From contig NZ_JAKZAI010000003.1 of the NCBI RefSeq assembly GCF_023156235.1, forward strand, positions 124,001-188,000: 64,000 bases of DNA, given 5' to 3'. Position numbers and translations under genes: made by a program. The DNA comes from Marinobacter goseongensis. Its GTDB lineage: Bacteria; Pseudomonadota; Gammaproteobacteria; Pseudomonadales; Oleiphilaceae. The notes beneath the pieces were generated by a model. That model made no database searches and was not told the origin of the DNA. It saw only the letters and a list, made by a program, of their open reading frames with translations. Shown here in pieces: positions 44,854-53,686 of this stretch. Numbering within the stretch: position 1 is the first letter of the stretch; every line of letters starts with the position of its first letter.

Positions 44854-46800
44854 TCAGGTATGGGCCATGACCACCAGCCGGTCGCCGGCCTGCAGGTCCA
44901 GATGAGTATCGCGGGGCGGATTCATCATCAGGTGCCGGCCCCGCTCGTCGGCCTGGTGGCGGAAAATGCCCAGTGCCAGCTCGCCCTCCGCCGACAACAT
45001 TTTTTCCAACACCCGGAAATCGGCACTGGCAGGCAGCGGGTAGTCCTTGGGGTCACGGAACTGAATTTCGGCACCACTGGCAGTGAACAGCTCGTCCAGC
45101 ACCACGCGCAGCTCACGGCGCAGAGCCACTTGTGCCAGCACATGGCTGAGGATCATCGGGCTGATCATCATTTCACTCTGGTGACCGTACATCAGGTAGC
45201 GGTTGTCGGGGTCACTCAGCTCCATGATCAGTTGGGGCCGGCGATGGCCCTCCGCCAGCAGGTCCTCAAGCTGCAGGTAACCCACCATGGCGCGGGCATC
45301 CGCTTCCTCACCCGACGCCAGGCGGTCGCTGCTCAGCAGGATCACCGCGTCGTAATCCGCTGGGCGCACCTTGCGCAGCTCGTCCTCAACCATGTAATCC
45401 GCTTCGATGTGACGGCAGGTCACGTCGTGATTCTCATGAATGTACCGGGTGATGTCACGCTCCCGCTCTGCCACCGGTACGACTGACACAATATCGATGT
45501 GAAAGCGCTGGTCCGTGTAACTGCCGAATTCGGCGATCAGACTCGGCACACGGCGATTCCAGCCCAGCACCAGAATGGTTTGCGGACGTTCTGCGTGCTT
45601 GCGCTGGTATTTTCGGATGTCGCCACGGATGTTCGGTGGCAAGAGCTCCAGTTTCGGGTTAGCTTCGGTCTCCGAGTAATCCCGGGCCATCATGACGACC
45701 CGGTCCCGGTTCTCGATCGTCGTGTCGGTCGGGGCAATCAGGTTAACGTCCCAGCCTTTGTCCCGGGGTTTCAGGATGCCCAGAACGATGGCGCAGGGCC
45801 GCTGCGTTGCCAGCTCTCCCAGGGTCATTCCAGCCAAACGCTCGCCACCTCGAATGTAAATTTCATTGCCGTCGCCCGCGGTCAGCAGTTCGTTGTAGAT
45901 TTCCGACAACCCCGGATGCAGCACGTTCTGCACCATCAAACGGCTGATGGTGGCGTCGCCACCTACCACTTCCACTTCCCCGGGATACGCTCGCTCAATC
46001 ACCGGATGCTTGCGAATATCCTGTATTTCCGCCACTACGTACGGCAACGGCAGGTTCAGATGCCTTGCCTGGGCGGCAATGGACAGCAACGCCTTGACCG
46101 TTTCCACGTCCGAGGTCATCAGGGTGCCCGCTTCATGGGCAGCGCTGGGCACGATCACCGCGGCCGCATCCAGACAGGCAACCCGGTGCAGGGCGTCCGG
46201 CTGGATCGCCATGCCCGAGCGCAGAATGATCTGCCTGGCCTTGCGGCCGATCCCGGGTTCGGTGCGCAGTTCATGCACCTGGGCGGCAGACGCATGCTCC
46301 GACAGCACCACCAGATTCAAGCGCTGGGTGTCGTGTTTTTCCAGAAACCGGCGCATGCGGCCCGAGGACCCGAGCAGCTCCGACAGCAGCGGCAAGGTCT
46401 GACTCGACCAGCCCAGCACAACGATATGATGTTTCAGGGTGACCGGCGTCAGACCCCGCTCCAGATCGCCCATCTTGGCGATCAACCAGCGTGTCAGGAT
46501 CGCCACCAGCGTACCCATGAACACCACGTAGCCGCTGATGGTGAGCACCGTGGACACAAATCGCTGCCAGGTGCCGACGTCATCTCCCAGGTAGCCGGGG
46601 TCGGTCAGCCGCAGAAAAGCCCACCAGATGGCAGAGCCGGGGTCATCGAATGCATCCCCCTGGGGCAACACCAACAGACCGCCCACCAGCGAAATCAGCC
46701 CGATGAACACACCAACCACCAGTAACTGGAACCCCGCCCCTTTGACCAGCTGGCGTTCCAGCACAAATTTCACTCGATCAATGACCCTGAATGGCAACAT
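44854..46800 (-). CDS. CASTOR/POLLUX-like ion channel with RCK domains
   Basis: A 648-residue membrane protein. Two helices (~22-46 and ~85-108) surround a pore segment WWAFLRLTDPGYLGDD (~57-73) resembling the filter region of plant CASTOR/POLLUX channels. The cytosolic part has two Rossmann RCK-type units (HHIVVLGWSSQTLPLLSELLG at ~122 and TILVLGWNRRVPSLIAEFGS at ~395) and a C-terminal TrkA-C-like domain. Plant members conduct Ca2+ or K+ in nuclear calcium signalling; bacterial members are largely uncharacterised. It is transcribed alone, divergent from the outer-membrane candidate gene. Confidence 0.82.
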   Translation of the reverse strand: MLPFRVIDRVKFVLERQLVKGAGFQLLVVGVFIGLISLVGGLLVLPQGDAFDDPGSAIWWAFLRLTDPGYLGDDVGTWQRFVSTVLTISGYVVFMGTLVAILTRWLIAKMGDLERGLTPVTLKHHIVVLGWSSQTLPLLSELLGSSGRMRRFLEKHDTQRLNLVVLSEHASAAQVHELRTEPGIGRKARQIILRSGMAIQPDALHRVACLDAAAVIVPSAAHEAGTLMTSDVETVKALLSIAAQARHLNLPLPYVVAEIQDIRKHPVIERAYPGEVEVVGGDATISRLMVQNVLHPGLSEIYNELLTAGDGNEIYIRGGERLAGMTLGELATQRPCAIVLGILKPRDKGWDVNLIAPTDTTIENRDRVVMMARDYSETEANPKLELLPPNIRGDIRKYQRKHAERPQTILVLGWNRRVPSLIAEFGSYTDQRFHIDIVSVVPVAERERDITRYIHENHDVTCRHIEADYMVEDELRKVRPADYDAVILLSSDRLASGEEADARAMVGYLQLEDLLAEGHRRPQLIMELSDPDNRYLMYGHQSEMMISPMILSHVLAQVALRRELRVVLDELFTASGAEIQFRDPKDYPLPASADFRVLEKMLSAEGELALGIFRHQADERGRHLMMNPPRDTHLDLQAGDRLVVMAHT

Positions 46801-46856
46801 TCGACTTCCCTTTGCGCTTCGCTACGAATTAGCCGTAGCATAGCCTAATAACGTTG

Positions 46857-48119
46857 ATGAAGGCCCTGTACACCATGAACAGGCTACCTCCGCATCACCT
46901 CGCCCGGGTGGGCGCCATTGCGTTGACGCTTGGCCTGTCGCCCGCTTTCCTGTGGGCCGGCAGCCCCCACCTGCCGCAGCCCTGGCGCCAGGAGGCGGTT
47001 GTTGACGGTCGCGACGAGACCTACAACACCGAGCGCTTTCTGCACCTGCTGACATTTCGCCACAGCGAAGCCCTCCCCGGCCCCACCGACAACGGCATTC
47101 GCGGCACCGGTGGCAGCGTGAGTAGCCGCCGTCTCTACCTCGACTTCCGCTTCCGGCAGGACTTCGGGTTCAATCATGACCATCAGGGTTTTCTGCTCGA
47201 CATTCAGCGTAGCGAAGATCTGGACGGTACCTACCAGCGCCAACTGGTGGGGTTCCGGCACAATCTGACGGATAATACCGAACTCTGGCTGCAAGGCGAT
47301 GTTTTTTCTGATAAAGCGCAGTCTGATGTGTACTTCAGTGCCCGTCACTATCTGGATCGCGACCACTGGATACACGCCAGCTGGATACTCCCGGACGCCT
47401 ATTTCAATAGCAAGACCGATTCCGGTGACGAGTTCATCCGCGAACCCCAGAGTTTTTTCGTCCAGTGGCACCTCGGCACGGAAGCGACCGCCCCGGCTGC
47501 TGGCACTCTGGTGTCCATCAATGTCTCGCCACCCTCCGAGTTCAGCAGTCGCACGAAAAACCTGGTGGTCGAAAGCAAAAGCCTGAACGCTGCCGTCCGC
47601 CACAGCCGCGCCACTGAGAACTGGCTCTGGCAGGTCGAGATCAGTGGCGAGCTCACACGACGGCACTATCAGCTCGGCGGTGAGACCTTGGCAGGGCGGG
47701 CCGACTTCGAGCGCGACCATGTCAAATTCGATGCCAGCGTCAGTGACAGCCACCGCCGGTTTCAGCCCCGGCTTGGCCTGTACTACCTGAGCCTGGAAGA
47801 GGACGGTTTTTTCGGCAGGGCACTCAACGACGTGGGGACGGTGAACCGGCGGGAGCCCACTCTTTACACCGACCTGACCCTGCCGCTGTCTGCTCGCACC
47901 ACCCTCAGCCCCGGCGTATACCTGAGCAAGCCGGACATTGACGAGCACTACCTGCGCAACCGGGGCCGCCAGGAGAACGGGTTTACCGGCAAACTGACCC
48001 TGCCGTTCAAAACCGTTCTCTCGGCACAGGATGGCGCTGTGCTCACCCTGAATCCGACGTTTTACCTGCACAAATTCGGCTTCGGGGGTGGCAATCTGCA
48101 GCTACACTGGCCCATATGA
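46857..48119 (+). CDS. Hypothetical exported protein, probable outer-membrane beta-barrel
   Basis: A 420-residue protein with an N-terminal signal (hydrophobic VGAIALTLGLSPAFLWAGS). The mature part is rich in alternating strands with aromatic girdle residues (RRLYLDFRFRQDFGF, DNTELWLQGDVFSD, YFSARHYLDRDHWIHASW), ending GGGNLQLHWPI, which suggests a 12-16-strand barrel. I do not recognise a family. The start is uncertain: ATG at 46857 without a ribosome site, or ATG at 46875. The ChaN-type lipoprotein gene follows after 85 bases on the same strand, so the two may be cotranscribed. Confidence 0.65.
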   Translation: MKALYTMNRLPPHHLARVGAIALTLGLSPAFLWAGSPHLPQPWRQEAVVDGRDETYNTERFLHLLTFRHSEALPGPTDNGIRGTGGSVSSRRLYLDFRFRQDFGFNHDHQGFLLDIQRSEDLDGTYQRQLVGFRHNLTDNTELWLQGDVFSDKAQSDVYFSARHYLDRDHWIHASWILPDAYFNSKTDSGDEFIREPQSFFVQWHLGTEATAPAAGTLVSINVSPPSEFSSRTKNLVVESKSLNAAVRHSRATENWLWQVEISGELTRRHYQLGGETLAGRADFERDHVKFDASVSDSHRRFQPRLGLYYLSLEEDGFFGRALNDVGTVNRREPTLYTDLTLPLSARTTLSPGVYLSKPDIDEHYLRNRGRQENGFTGKLTLPFKTVLSAQDGAVLTLNPTFYLHKFGFGGGNLQLHWPI

Positions 48120-48204
48120 CGGGCATCCGGTTCCACCCGCCGGTTTGACGGACCATCACGGGGAGACCAACAACCCATTTCCAGCCGGGGGCGTATAACA
48201 AGCC

Positions 48205-49203
48205 ATGACATCCTGTTCGCACACGCTCGTATTGCTCGCCTGCGTGACCCTCGCCGGTTGCGCCACCCGGGGCCCCGCCCCGCAGACCGCGGTGCTTCCG
48301 CCCCAGACCCAGTACGATGCGGTACTGACGGATAGCCGTGGTACCCGGCTGTCGATCAACCAGCTCGCCGGCGAACTGGCAGCGGCCGACGTGGTGGTGA
48401 TCGGTGAATACCATGGTCATCATGGCGCGCACCTGCTGCAGTCCCTGTTGCAATCCGCCCTCTATCAACAGCGACCGCAACAGGTGTTGACCATGGAGCA
48501 GTTCACCCTCGATGATCAGGGCGAACTGGATCGGTACCTCGCCGGCGACACCGGTGAATCGGAACTGATCGCTGACACCGACGCCTGGCCAAACTACAAG
48601 GCCTCCTACCGGCCGCTGGTGGAATTTTCCAGAACCCGCGGTCTGCCGGTGATTGCCGCCAATGCCCCCGCCGACACGGTGCGCTGCGTTGGCCGCCAGG
48701 GAGCCGATTACATGAATCAACTCAGTACTGCCGAACGCGAGCGGTTTCCGAAGAACACCTTTGTCGACACCCCGGCCTACCGCGAAAAATTCTTTTCGGT
48801 GATGACCGCCGGTCACGGCAGCGCAGAGTTCAGCGCACGGATGGAGAATACCTATCGCGCCCAGCTGCTGCGGGACAACACTATGGCGGCGCAGGTCATC
48901 AATGCCCTGACGCGATACCCCGGCCATCAGGTCATTCATCTGACCGGCACCTTTCATGCGGAAGAGCGGCTGGGCATGGTGGCGGTACTGGAAACGCGGC
49001 GACCGAATCTGAACGTCGTCGTGATCAGCCCGGCGTTCTGGCAGGCCGGTGACTCGCTGAAGGCGCTGGCCCGGGCCAACCGCAGCAAAGGGGATTTTCT
49101 GTATTACCTGCAGCCGCTGCCCGAGGAGTACAAGGATCAGGAACGCCACCGGGAGGCCATGATGCAGCAATTCCGCAAGGCGGCCGAGGTCCGCTGCGAC
49201 TGA
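48205..49203 (+). CDS. ChaN-family lipoprotein
   Basis: A 332-residue lipoprotein with lipobox LAGC (Cys19). The ChaN/DUF399 domain (~45-290) has the early motif VVVIGEYHGHHGAHLLQ, then MEQFTLDDQGELDRYL, and ends with VIHLTGTFHAEERLGM. ChaN of Campylobacter binds haem as a dimer and is linked to iron uptake; the related EreA/TIKI-like fold includes hydrolases, so an enzymatic role is also possible because of the conserved Glu-His pair. Its upstream neighbour is a probable outer-membrane protein. Confidence 0.83.
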   Translation: MTSCSHTLVLLACVTLAGCATRGPAPQTAVLPPQTQYDAVLTDSRGTRLSINQLAGELAAADVVVIGEYHGHHGAHLLQSLLQSALYQQRPQQVLTMEQFTLDDQGELDRYLAGDTGESELIADTDAWPNYKASYRPLVEFSRTRGLPVIAANAPADTVRCVGRQGADYMNQLSTAERERFPKNTFVDTPAYREKFFSVMTAGHGSAEFSARMENTYRAQLLRDNTMAAQVINALTRYPGHQVIHLTGTFHAEERLGMVAVLETRRPNLNVVVISPAFWQAGDSLKALARANRSKGDFLYYLQPLPEEYKDQERHREAMMQQFRKAAEVRCD

Positions 49204-49222
49204 CTTCGGCTGCAACCCTCTC

Positions 49223-50074
49223 TCAGGCGGTTTTCTGCTGCCCGGCCCGGATAACGATGGCAATGCCCCCGAGAATGGCCACACCCGCCACCACCAGTCG
49301 CAGGGTCAGCGGTTCGCCCAGTAACAGCACACCACCGATGGCCGCAATCACCGGCACACTGAGCTGAACCGTGGCCGCCGAGGTGGCCTGCAACAGGGGT
49401 AACGCCATGTACCAGATGGCGTACCCCATGCCTGAGGTGACCGCGCCGGAAGCCACGGCGTAAATCAGGCCGGGGGCATCCACTTGCGCCCGCGTGAGCA
49501 TGACCAGGCTCAGTACCAACGCCAGGGGCACCGCACGGATGAAATTGCCGGTGGTCACTGCGGTCGGCTCCCCGGCCCCCCTGGCGCGCAGGGAATACAC
49601 GCCCCAGGCCATGCCGGCGGTGATCATCAGCAGGGCGCTGCCCACCGGGGGCGCTGACAATCCGGGCAGCAGCAGCCCGATCAGCCCGGCGAACGCCACC
49701 ATGAAACCACCCCACTGCATCGTACCCGGCCGGTTGCCGCGCCAGATCCCGATGCCGATCATGGTCGCCTGCACCGCTCCGAACAGCAGCAGGGCGCCCA
49801 TGGCAGCGGACAAACCACCGTAGGCAAATGAAAACGCCGCGGCGTAACCGAACAGTGCCAGAGCGGATCCCCAGGAACCGAAGGCCAGAGGTTGGCGACT
49901 GCCCCGCAGCACCACAATGAGCCAGAGGGTCAGTGCCCCGGCCACCAGGCGCACCGAGGTGAACGTTGCTGCATCGATGTCGGTATCGCGCAGCGCAGCC
50001 CGGCACAGCAGGGAATTGCCGGCAAAGGCAATCATGGCCACCGTGGTCAGCAGCAGGGCGCGAAAACGGATCAC
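49223..50074 (-). CDS. EamA/DMT family transporter
   Basis: A 283-residue drug/metabolite transporter with ten predicted helices in two EamA repeats (~5-135 and ~145-280); MIAFAGNSLLCRAAL and GMGYAIWYMALPLLQATSAATVQL are typical. The start is a GTG at 50074 that overlaps the stop of the glycosidase gene (GTGA), so the two are coupled; perhaps it moves a sugar or amino-sugar product. Substrate is unknown. Confidence 0.85.
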   Translation of the reverse strand: MIRFRALLLTTVAMIAFAGNSLLCRAALRDTDIDAATFTSVRLVAGALTLWLIVVLRGSRQPLAFGSWGSALALFGYAAAFSFAYGGLSAAMGALLLFGAVQATMIGIGIWRGNRPGTMQWGGFMVAFAGLIGLLLPGLSAPPVGSALLMITAGMAWGVYSLRARGAGEPTAVTTGNFIRAVPLALVLSLVMLTRAQVDAPGLIYAVASGAVTSGMGYAIWYMALPLLQATSAATVQLSVPVIAAIGGVLLLGEPLTLRLVVAGVAILGGIAIVIRAGQQKTA

Positions 50075-51138
50075 TGGGTCTGAACCATCTCGTCGGTTAC
50101 CTGATAGTCACCACACAGCCAACGGCAGATTTCCCCGGCACCGGCGTGGGGGTAGCCCCGATAGATGGTCAACAGCGCCTGCTTCTTGTCGTCGCTGATG
50201 CGATGAAGGCCGGCGTCCTGAAGCGTGAGCAGATCCGCCTGCACCTGGTCGGCAAGATCCGCCCCGAGAATTTCCCGGGCAGCATGGCGGAAGGCCTGGC
50301 CGTACTGGTAGTCCGGACCCTGGCGATAGCTTTCGGCCAGCGTGATGGCCGGTATGGCGGTCAGAGTTGGCTGCAAGGCCGGATTGATGGCGTGGCCTGC
50401 CAACCAGGCCGCGTTGTTGGCGGGCCGGCCGGTGAACCCCCGCAGGTGAAGGTGGCGGGACATGCGGTCACCGTCGTTGACCGGGTAGTTGTCCCACAGC
50501 AGCGGCTTACGACCGAGGGCCTTGCCGACGCGCCTCAGGTGGCCCGGAGTCACTTCCCTCGCGCAGACCTCTTCCCCGGTCCAGAACACCCTGACCGCGG
50601 GATCCAGCAAGCCGCCCAGGGTGGCGAGGTAATCGCTGGGGCGCTCACCGAAGACCCGGTCCAGCACCGGGTCGTCGGAGTAGTAGCTCGGGCAGATCGA
50701 CAACTGTGCGGCACCGGATCGTTCCTGCACCCAGTGCACGATGTCCGCCTGGCGGGCGGCGAGGTCCGGGGTGTCGCTGCGCATGTCGTCAAACAGGATG
50801 GCCAGCTCCTGCACACCGATTTCGTCGAGGAAGGCCAGCTTCTTTGCCAGCGCTTTTTTTGCCCCATCGTTAAAATCGTTGAACACCTCGAACGGGCTCA
50901 GGCCGACACCGAACCGCACGCCGTGCTTGCGGCAGAAGCGGGCAAAATCGGCCAGCTGCGTCGCGGTTTCCTGGGGGTGAGGCTCATCCCAGCGCCGACG
51001 CAGGTAGGCGTCGGCCTTGGGCGCATACAAGTAGAACCGGTAACCATGGGGCTCCAGAGCCTGCACCAGCTGTTTTCGCTCCGGCCAGCGCCACAACGGT
51101 CCGTAGAACCCCTCGATGATTCCAAGCTCGACAGTCAT
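50071..51138 (-). CDS. GH84-like beta-N-acetylglucosaminidase domain protein
   Basis: A 355-residue TIM-barrel protein resembling the catalytic domain of GH84 O-GlcNAcases/hyaluronidases. It shows IIEGFYGPLWRWPER at the start, the adjacent catalytic aspartates Asp117-Asp118 in AILFDDMRSD, the motif WTGEEVCAREV, and DNYPVNDGDR. No signal peptide is visible, so it should act in the cytoplasm, unlike secreted GH84 enzymes. GH84 uses substrate-assisted catalysis on N-acetylglucosaminides. It is coupled to a DMT transporter gene. The acceptor (peptidoglycan fragment, glycolipid or protein O-GlcNAc) is not known. Confidence 0.82.
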   Translation of the reverse strand: MTVELGIIEGFYGPLWRWPERKQLVQALEPHGYRFYLYAPKADAYLRRRWDEPHPQETATQLADFARFCRKHGVRFGVGLSPFEVFNDFNDGAKKALAKKLAFLDEIGVQELAILFDDMRSDTPDLAARQADIVHWVQERSGAAQLSICPSYYSDDPVLDRVFGERPSDYLATLGGLLDPAVRVFWTGEEVCAREVTPGHLRRVGKALGRKPLLWDNYPVNDGDRMSRHLHLRGFTGRPANNAAWLAGHAINPALQPTLTAIPAITLAESYRQGPDYQYGQAFRHAAREILGADLADQVQADLLTLQDAGLHRISDDKKQALLTIYRGYPHAGAGEICRWLCGDYQVTDEMVQTQ

Positions 51139-51285
51139 GGCTCCCTCCTGTTAGCGGGCGGATATGGGCCCGTCGCATGCACGTTACCGCATCTTAAGCT
51201 GGCCGCAAGACAACCGTATAGCTGGCCGGTTCTGCAATACCCTAAAGCAGGCTACTATAGCCTGAACCTGCACGGAATCGCGATC

Positions 51286-52332
51286 ATGGCTGAATCCTCA
51301 CAACGCCTGTCTGCACTGGACGCCCTGCGTGGCATCGCTGCCCTGGCCGTTGTGCTGTTCCATTATCTGCCTTATTACGACCAGCTCTACGGCCACACCT
51401 TTACCCCATGGGCGGTGCTGGATTATGGCCGCTACGGCGTGCATATGTTTTTCATCCTCAGCGGCTTCGTCATCTTCATGACCCTGGAGCGTACACGCAC
51501 CGCCGGCTGGTTCGGTCTGGCGCGGGCCTTCCGGCTGCTGCCGGCATTGTGGGCCGGTATTGTGCTGACCTTTCTGGCGGTTCACCTGATGGGACCGGCC
51601 GATCGTGCAGTCGGCCTGGGCAGTGCGCTGTTGAACGCCACCCTGCTGCACGAATACCTGGAGTTCCCCCATGTGGACGGCGCCTACTGGAGCCTAGTGA
51701 TCGAAGCCACTTTTTACTGCTGGACTGCACTGCTGTTTTACGGGCTGAAACAGTGGCAACCATTGCGGCTGGCGTTGTGGGCCTGGGTGGTGGTCAGCTA
51801 TGCCGGCGTGCTGTGGTGGCGCGACATTCCCGGTGCCCTCGAATTTCTGGTCAAAGACCTGCTGTTCGTGAAATATGCTCCGCTGTTCGTCAGCGGCATG
51901 CTGATATTTCGCTGGCACCGGTACGGCCGCCCGGCGGCAGCGGATCTGGCGCTGCTGGCACTGGCGGTGGGGCACGCCCTGATTGCCTATAAAGCCCCGT
52001 TCAGTCTCTTCGTCGTCGGCTGCTATGGCGTGTTCGCGCTGGCCGTGGCCGGCCACCTCAACAGCCTCGCCAACCCGCCGCTGCTCTGGCTTGGCCGCCT
52101 GTCCTATGCCCTGTATCTGGTGCACCAGAACATCGGCTACGGCGTTATCGGCTGGAGCTACCAGGCCGGCCTGCCGGGCTGGGCGGGCGTCACTCTGGCC
52201 CTGGCCCTGGCCCTGACCCTGGCGGCCGCCATCCATTACGCCATCGAAAAACCGGCCCTGACGTGGTTTCGAAAACTCCGTCATCGGGCCACCGAACAGC
52301 CGGCGCCAGTGCCGGTCAGAACACTGCCCTGA
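51286..52332 (+). CDS. Acyltransferase 3 family membrane protein
   Basis: A 348-residue integral membrane acyltransferase (OafA/OPG type) with about ten helices. Family landmarks: LDALRGIAALAVVLFHYLPYY (catalytic-type His near residue 26), YGVHMFFILSGFVIF, RAFRLLPALW and AYWSLVIEATFYCW. Such proteins O-acylate sugars of polysaccharides or glycolipids from the cytoplasmic side. The open frame runs 440 codons further upstream antisense to the glycosidase gene, but homology begins at the ATG at 51286. It is divergent from the glycosidase operon. Confidence 0.87.
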   Translation: MAESSQRLSALDALRGIAALAVVLFHYLPYYDQLYGHTFTPWAVLDYGRYGVHMFFILSGFVIFMTLERTRTAGWFGLARAFRLLPALWAGIVLTFLAVHLMGPADRAVGLGSALLNATLLHEYLEFPHVDGAYWSLVIEATFYCWTALLFYGLKQWQPLRLALWAWVVVSYAGVLWWRDIPGALEFLVKDLLFVKYAPLFVSGMLIFRWHRYGRPAAADLALLALAVGHALIAYKAPFSLFVVGCYGVFALAVAGHLNSLANPPLLWLGRLSYALYLVHQNIGYGVIGWSYQAGLPGWAGVTLALALALTLAAAIHYAIEKPALTWFRKLRHRATEQPAPVPVRTLP

Positions 52333-52358
52333 AGGCCCGGAACAAGCCGTCGGAACGA

Positions 52359-52372
52359 CTAGGACCTAGGTC
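52359..52372. promoter_or_regulatory. CTAGG direct repeat/palindrome upstream of the TRAP operon
   Basis: CTAGGAC (52359-52365) and CTAGGTC (52366-52372) are adjacent repeats, and GACCTAGGTC (52363-52372) is a 10-base perfect palindrome. It lies about 140 bases before dctP and could be an operator; no regulator is assigned. Confidence 0.35.
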
Positions 52373-52509
52373 GTAGAGACGCCGGTTTTGCGTTCCGTTT
52401 GCTAACAATTGCTGCTACCTTGAACTAGAATCACAAGCAAGTAATCCCTGTCGGGTGACGCCCGAATCATTCAAAAAAGACAAAAAACAAATCAGAGGAT
52501 AGAAGAGCA

Positions 52510-53586
52510 ATGAAGATCCGTTCTGTTCTTTCCGCCGCTGTGCTGGCCGTCGCAACTACCCTAGCCTCCGCACAAGCGCTCGCCCAAGACACCTTTACCC
52601 TGCGCCTCGCTGAGACCTGGGGACCGAACTTCCCGATTTTCGGTGATACCACCAAGCGCTTCGCGGAGACCGTTGAGACCATGTCCGATGGCCGCCTCAA
52701 GGTCCGCATCGATTCCGCCAACAAGCACAAAGCCCCGCTCGGCGTGTTTGACATGGTCAAGGCCGGTCAGTACGACATGGGCCACTCTGCCTCCTACTAC
52801 TGGAAAGGCAAGGTTCCGGAGACCCTGTTTTTCACCAGCATGCCCTTCGGCATGAATGCCATGGAACAGTACGCCTGGTTCTACCACGGCGGTGGCATGG
52901 AGCTGATGCAGGAGGTGTACGAACCCCACAACATGCTGTCGTTCCCCGGAGGTAACACCGGTGTTCAGATGGGCGGCTGGTTCCGCAAGGAAATCAAGTC
53001 CCTGGATGACCTCAAGGGCCTGAAGATGCGCATCCCCGGCTTTGCCGGTGAAGTGTTTGCGGAAGTGGGCGTAAACCCCACCAACATCGCCCCGGGTGAG
53101 CTCTACACAGCCCTTGAGCGCAATACCATTGATGCGGTTGAGTGGGTCGGTCCGGCGCTGGACCTGCGCCTTGGCTTCCAGCAGATTGCCGATTACTACT
53201 ACACCGGCTGGCACGAGCCTGCCACCGAGCTCCAGTTCCTGGTGAACAAGCGGGTGTGGGATAAACTCCCCGCTGACCTTCAGGAAATTATGCGTGTCGC
53301 CATGCGCACCGCCTCTTATGACATGCTTGTGCACTCCCAGCATGAAAACGCCAAAGCCTGGGCCAACATCAAGGAAGAGTATCCGAACGTGCAGATCAAA
53401 CAGTTTCCGGATGACATCTTCCAGGCGATGTACAGCGCCAACAAGAAGCTACTGAAGGAGTCAGCCGAAGGTAGCGAGATGGCGGCCAAAATTATCGAAT
53501 CCCAACAGAACTACCTTGAACAGAGCCGCGCCTACACGGACATTTCCGAACGGGCGTACCTCAACACCATGGCTGAAATCGAGTAA
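52510..53586 (+). CDS. TRAP transporter substrate-binding protein (DctP family, TakP-like)
   Basis: A 358-residue periplasmic protein with a signal peptide cleaved near AQALAQ. The DctP fold shows LKGLKMRIPGFAGEVFAEVGVNP (the conserved substrate-binding Arg) and ALERNTIDAVEWVGPALDLRLGF, followed by YYYTGWHEPATELQFLVNK. The EWVGP segment resembles TakP of Rhodobacter, which binds Na+ and 2-oxo acids such as pyruvate, so a 2-oxo or hydroxy acid ligand is a reasonable guess. Ribosome site AGAGGATAGAAGAGCA precedes the ATG. A hairpin separates it from dctQ. Confidence 0.88.
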   Translation: MKIRSVLSAAVLAVATTLASAQALAQDTFTLRLAETWGPNFPIFGDTTKRFAETVETMSDGRLKVRIDSANKHKAPLGVFDMVKAGQYDMGHSASYYWKGKVPETLFFTSMPFGMNAMEQYAWFYHGGGMELMQEVYEPHNMLSFPGGNTGVQMGGWFRKEIKSLDDLKGLKMRIPGFAGEVFAEVGVNPTNIAPGELYTALERNTIDAVEWVGPALDLRLGFQQIADYYYTGWHEPATELQFLVNKRVWDKLPADLQEIMRVAMRTASYDMLVHSQHENAKAWANIKEEYPNVQIKQFPDDIFQAMYSANKKLLKESAEGSEMAAKIIESQQNYLEQSRAYTDISERAYLNTMAEIE

Positions 53587-53603
53587 CATCGCAGCCTTAT
53601 CAG

Positions 53604-53634
53604 AGCCGGGATCGCTCGAGCAGTGATCCCGGCT
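53604..53634 (+). terminator. Intercistronic hairpin between dctP and dctQ
   Basis: AGCCGGGATC (53604-53613) and GATCCCGGCT (53625-53634) form a perfect 10-pair stem followed by TTGTTATTTG. It may stop part of the transcription or protect the dctP mRNA, giving more binding protein than membrane subunits. Confidence 0.75.
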
Positions 53635-53686
53635 TTGTTATTTGTAGCAACGGAAAATCGCCGGCTGATATGGCGGAGGAATATTA

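Noticed and set aside
45499..46725. A 408-codon frame antisense to the CASTOR/POLLUX-like gene
   Set aside because: The translation is Gln/His-rich and lacks any domain; the opposite strand encodes clear RCK units.
46884..48071. A 395-codon frame antisense to the outer-membrane candidate
   Set aside because: The plus-strand frame has a signal peptide and barrel-like strands; the antisense frame has neither, although the plus-strand gene is itself unrecognised.
49966..52332. A 788-codon open frame on the plus strand
   Set aside because: Only the part from 51286 matches a family (acyltransferase 3). The first 440 codons are antisense to the GH84-like and DMT genes and look like the usual GC-rich shadow.
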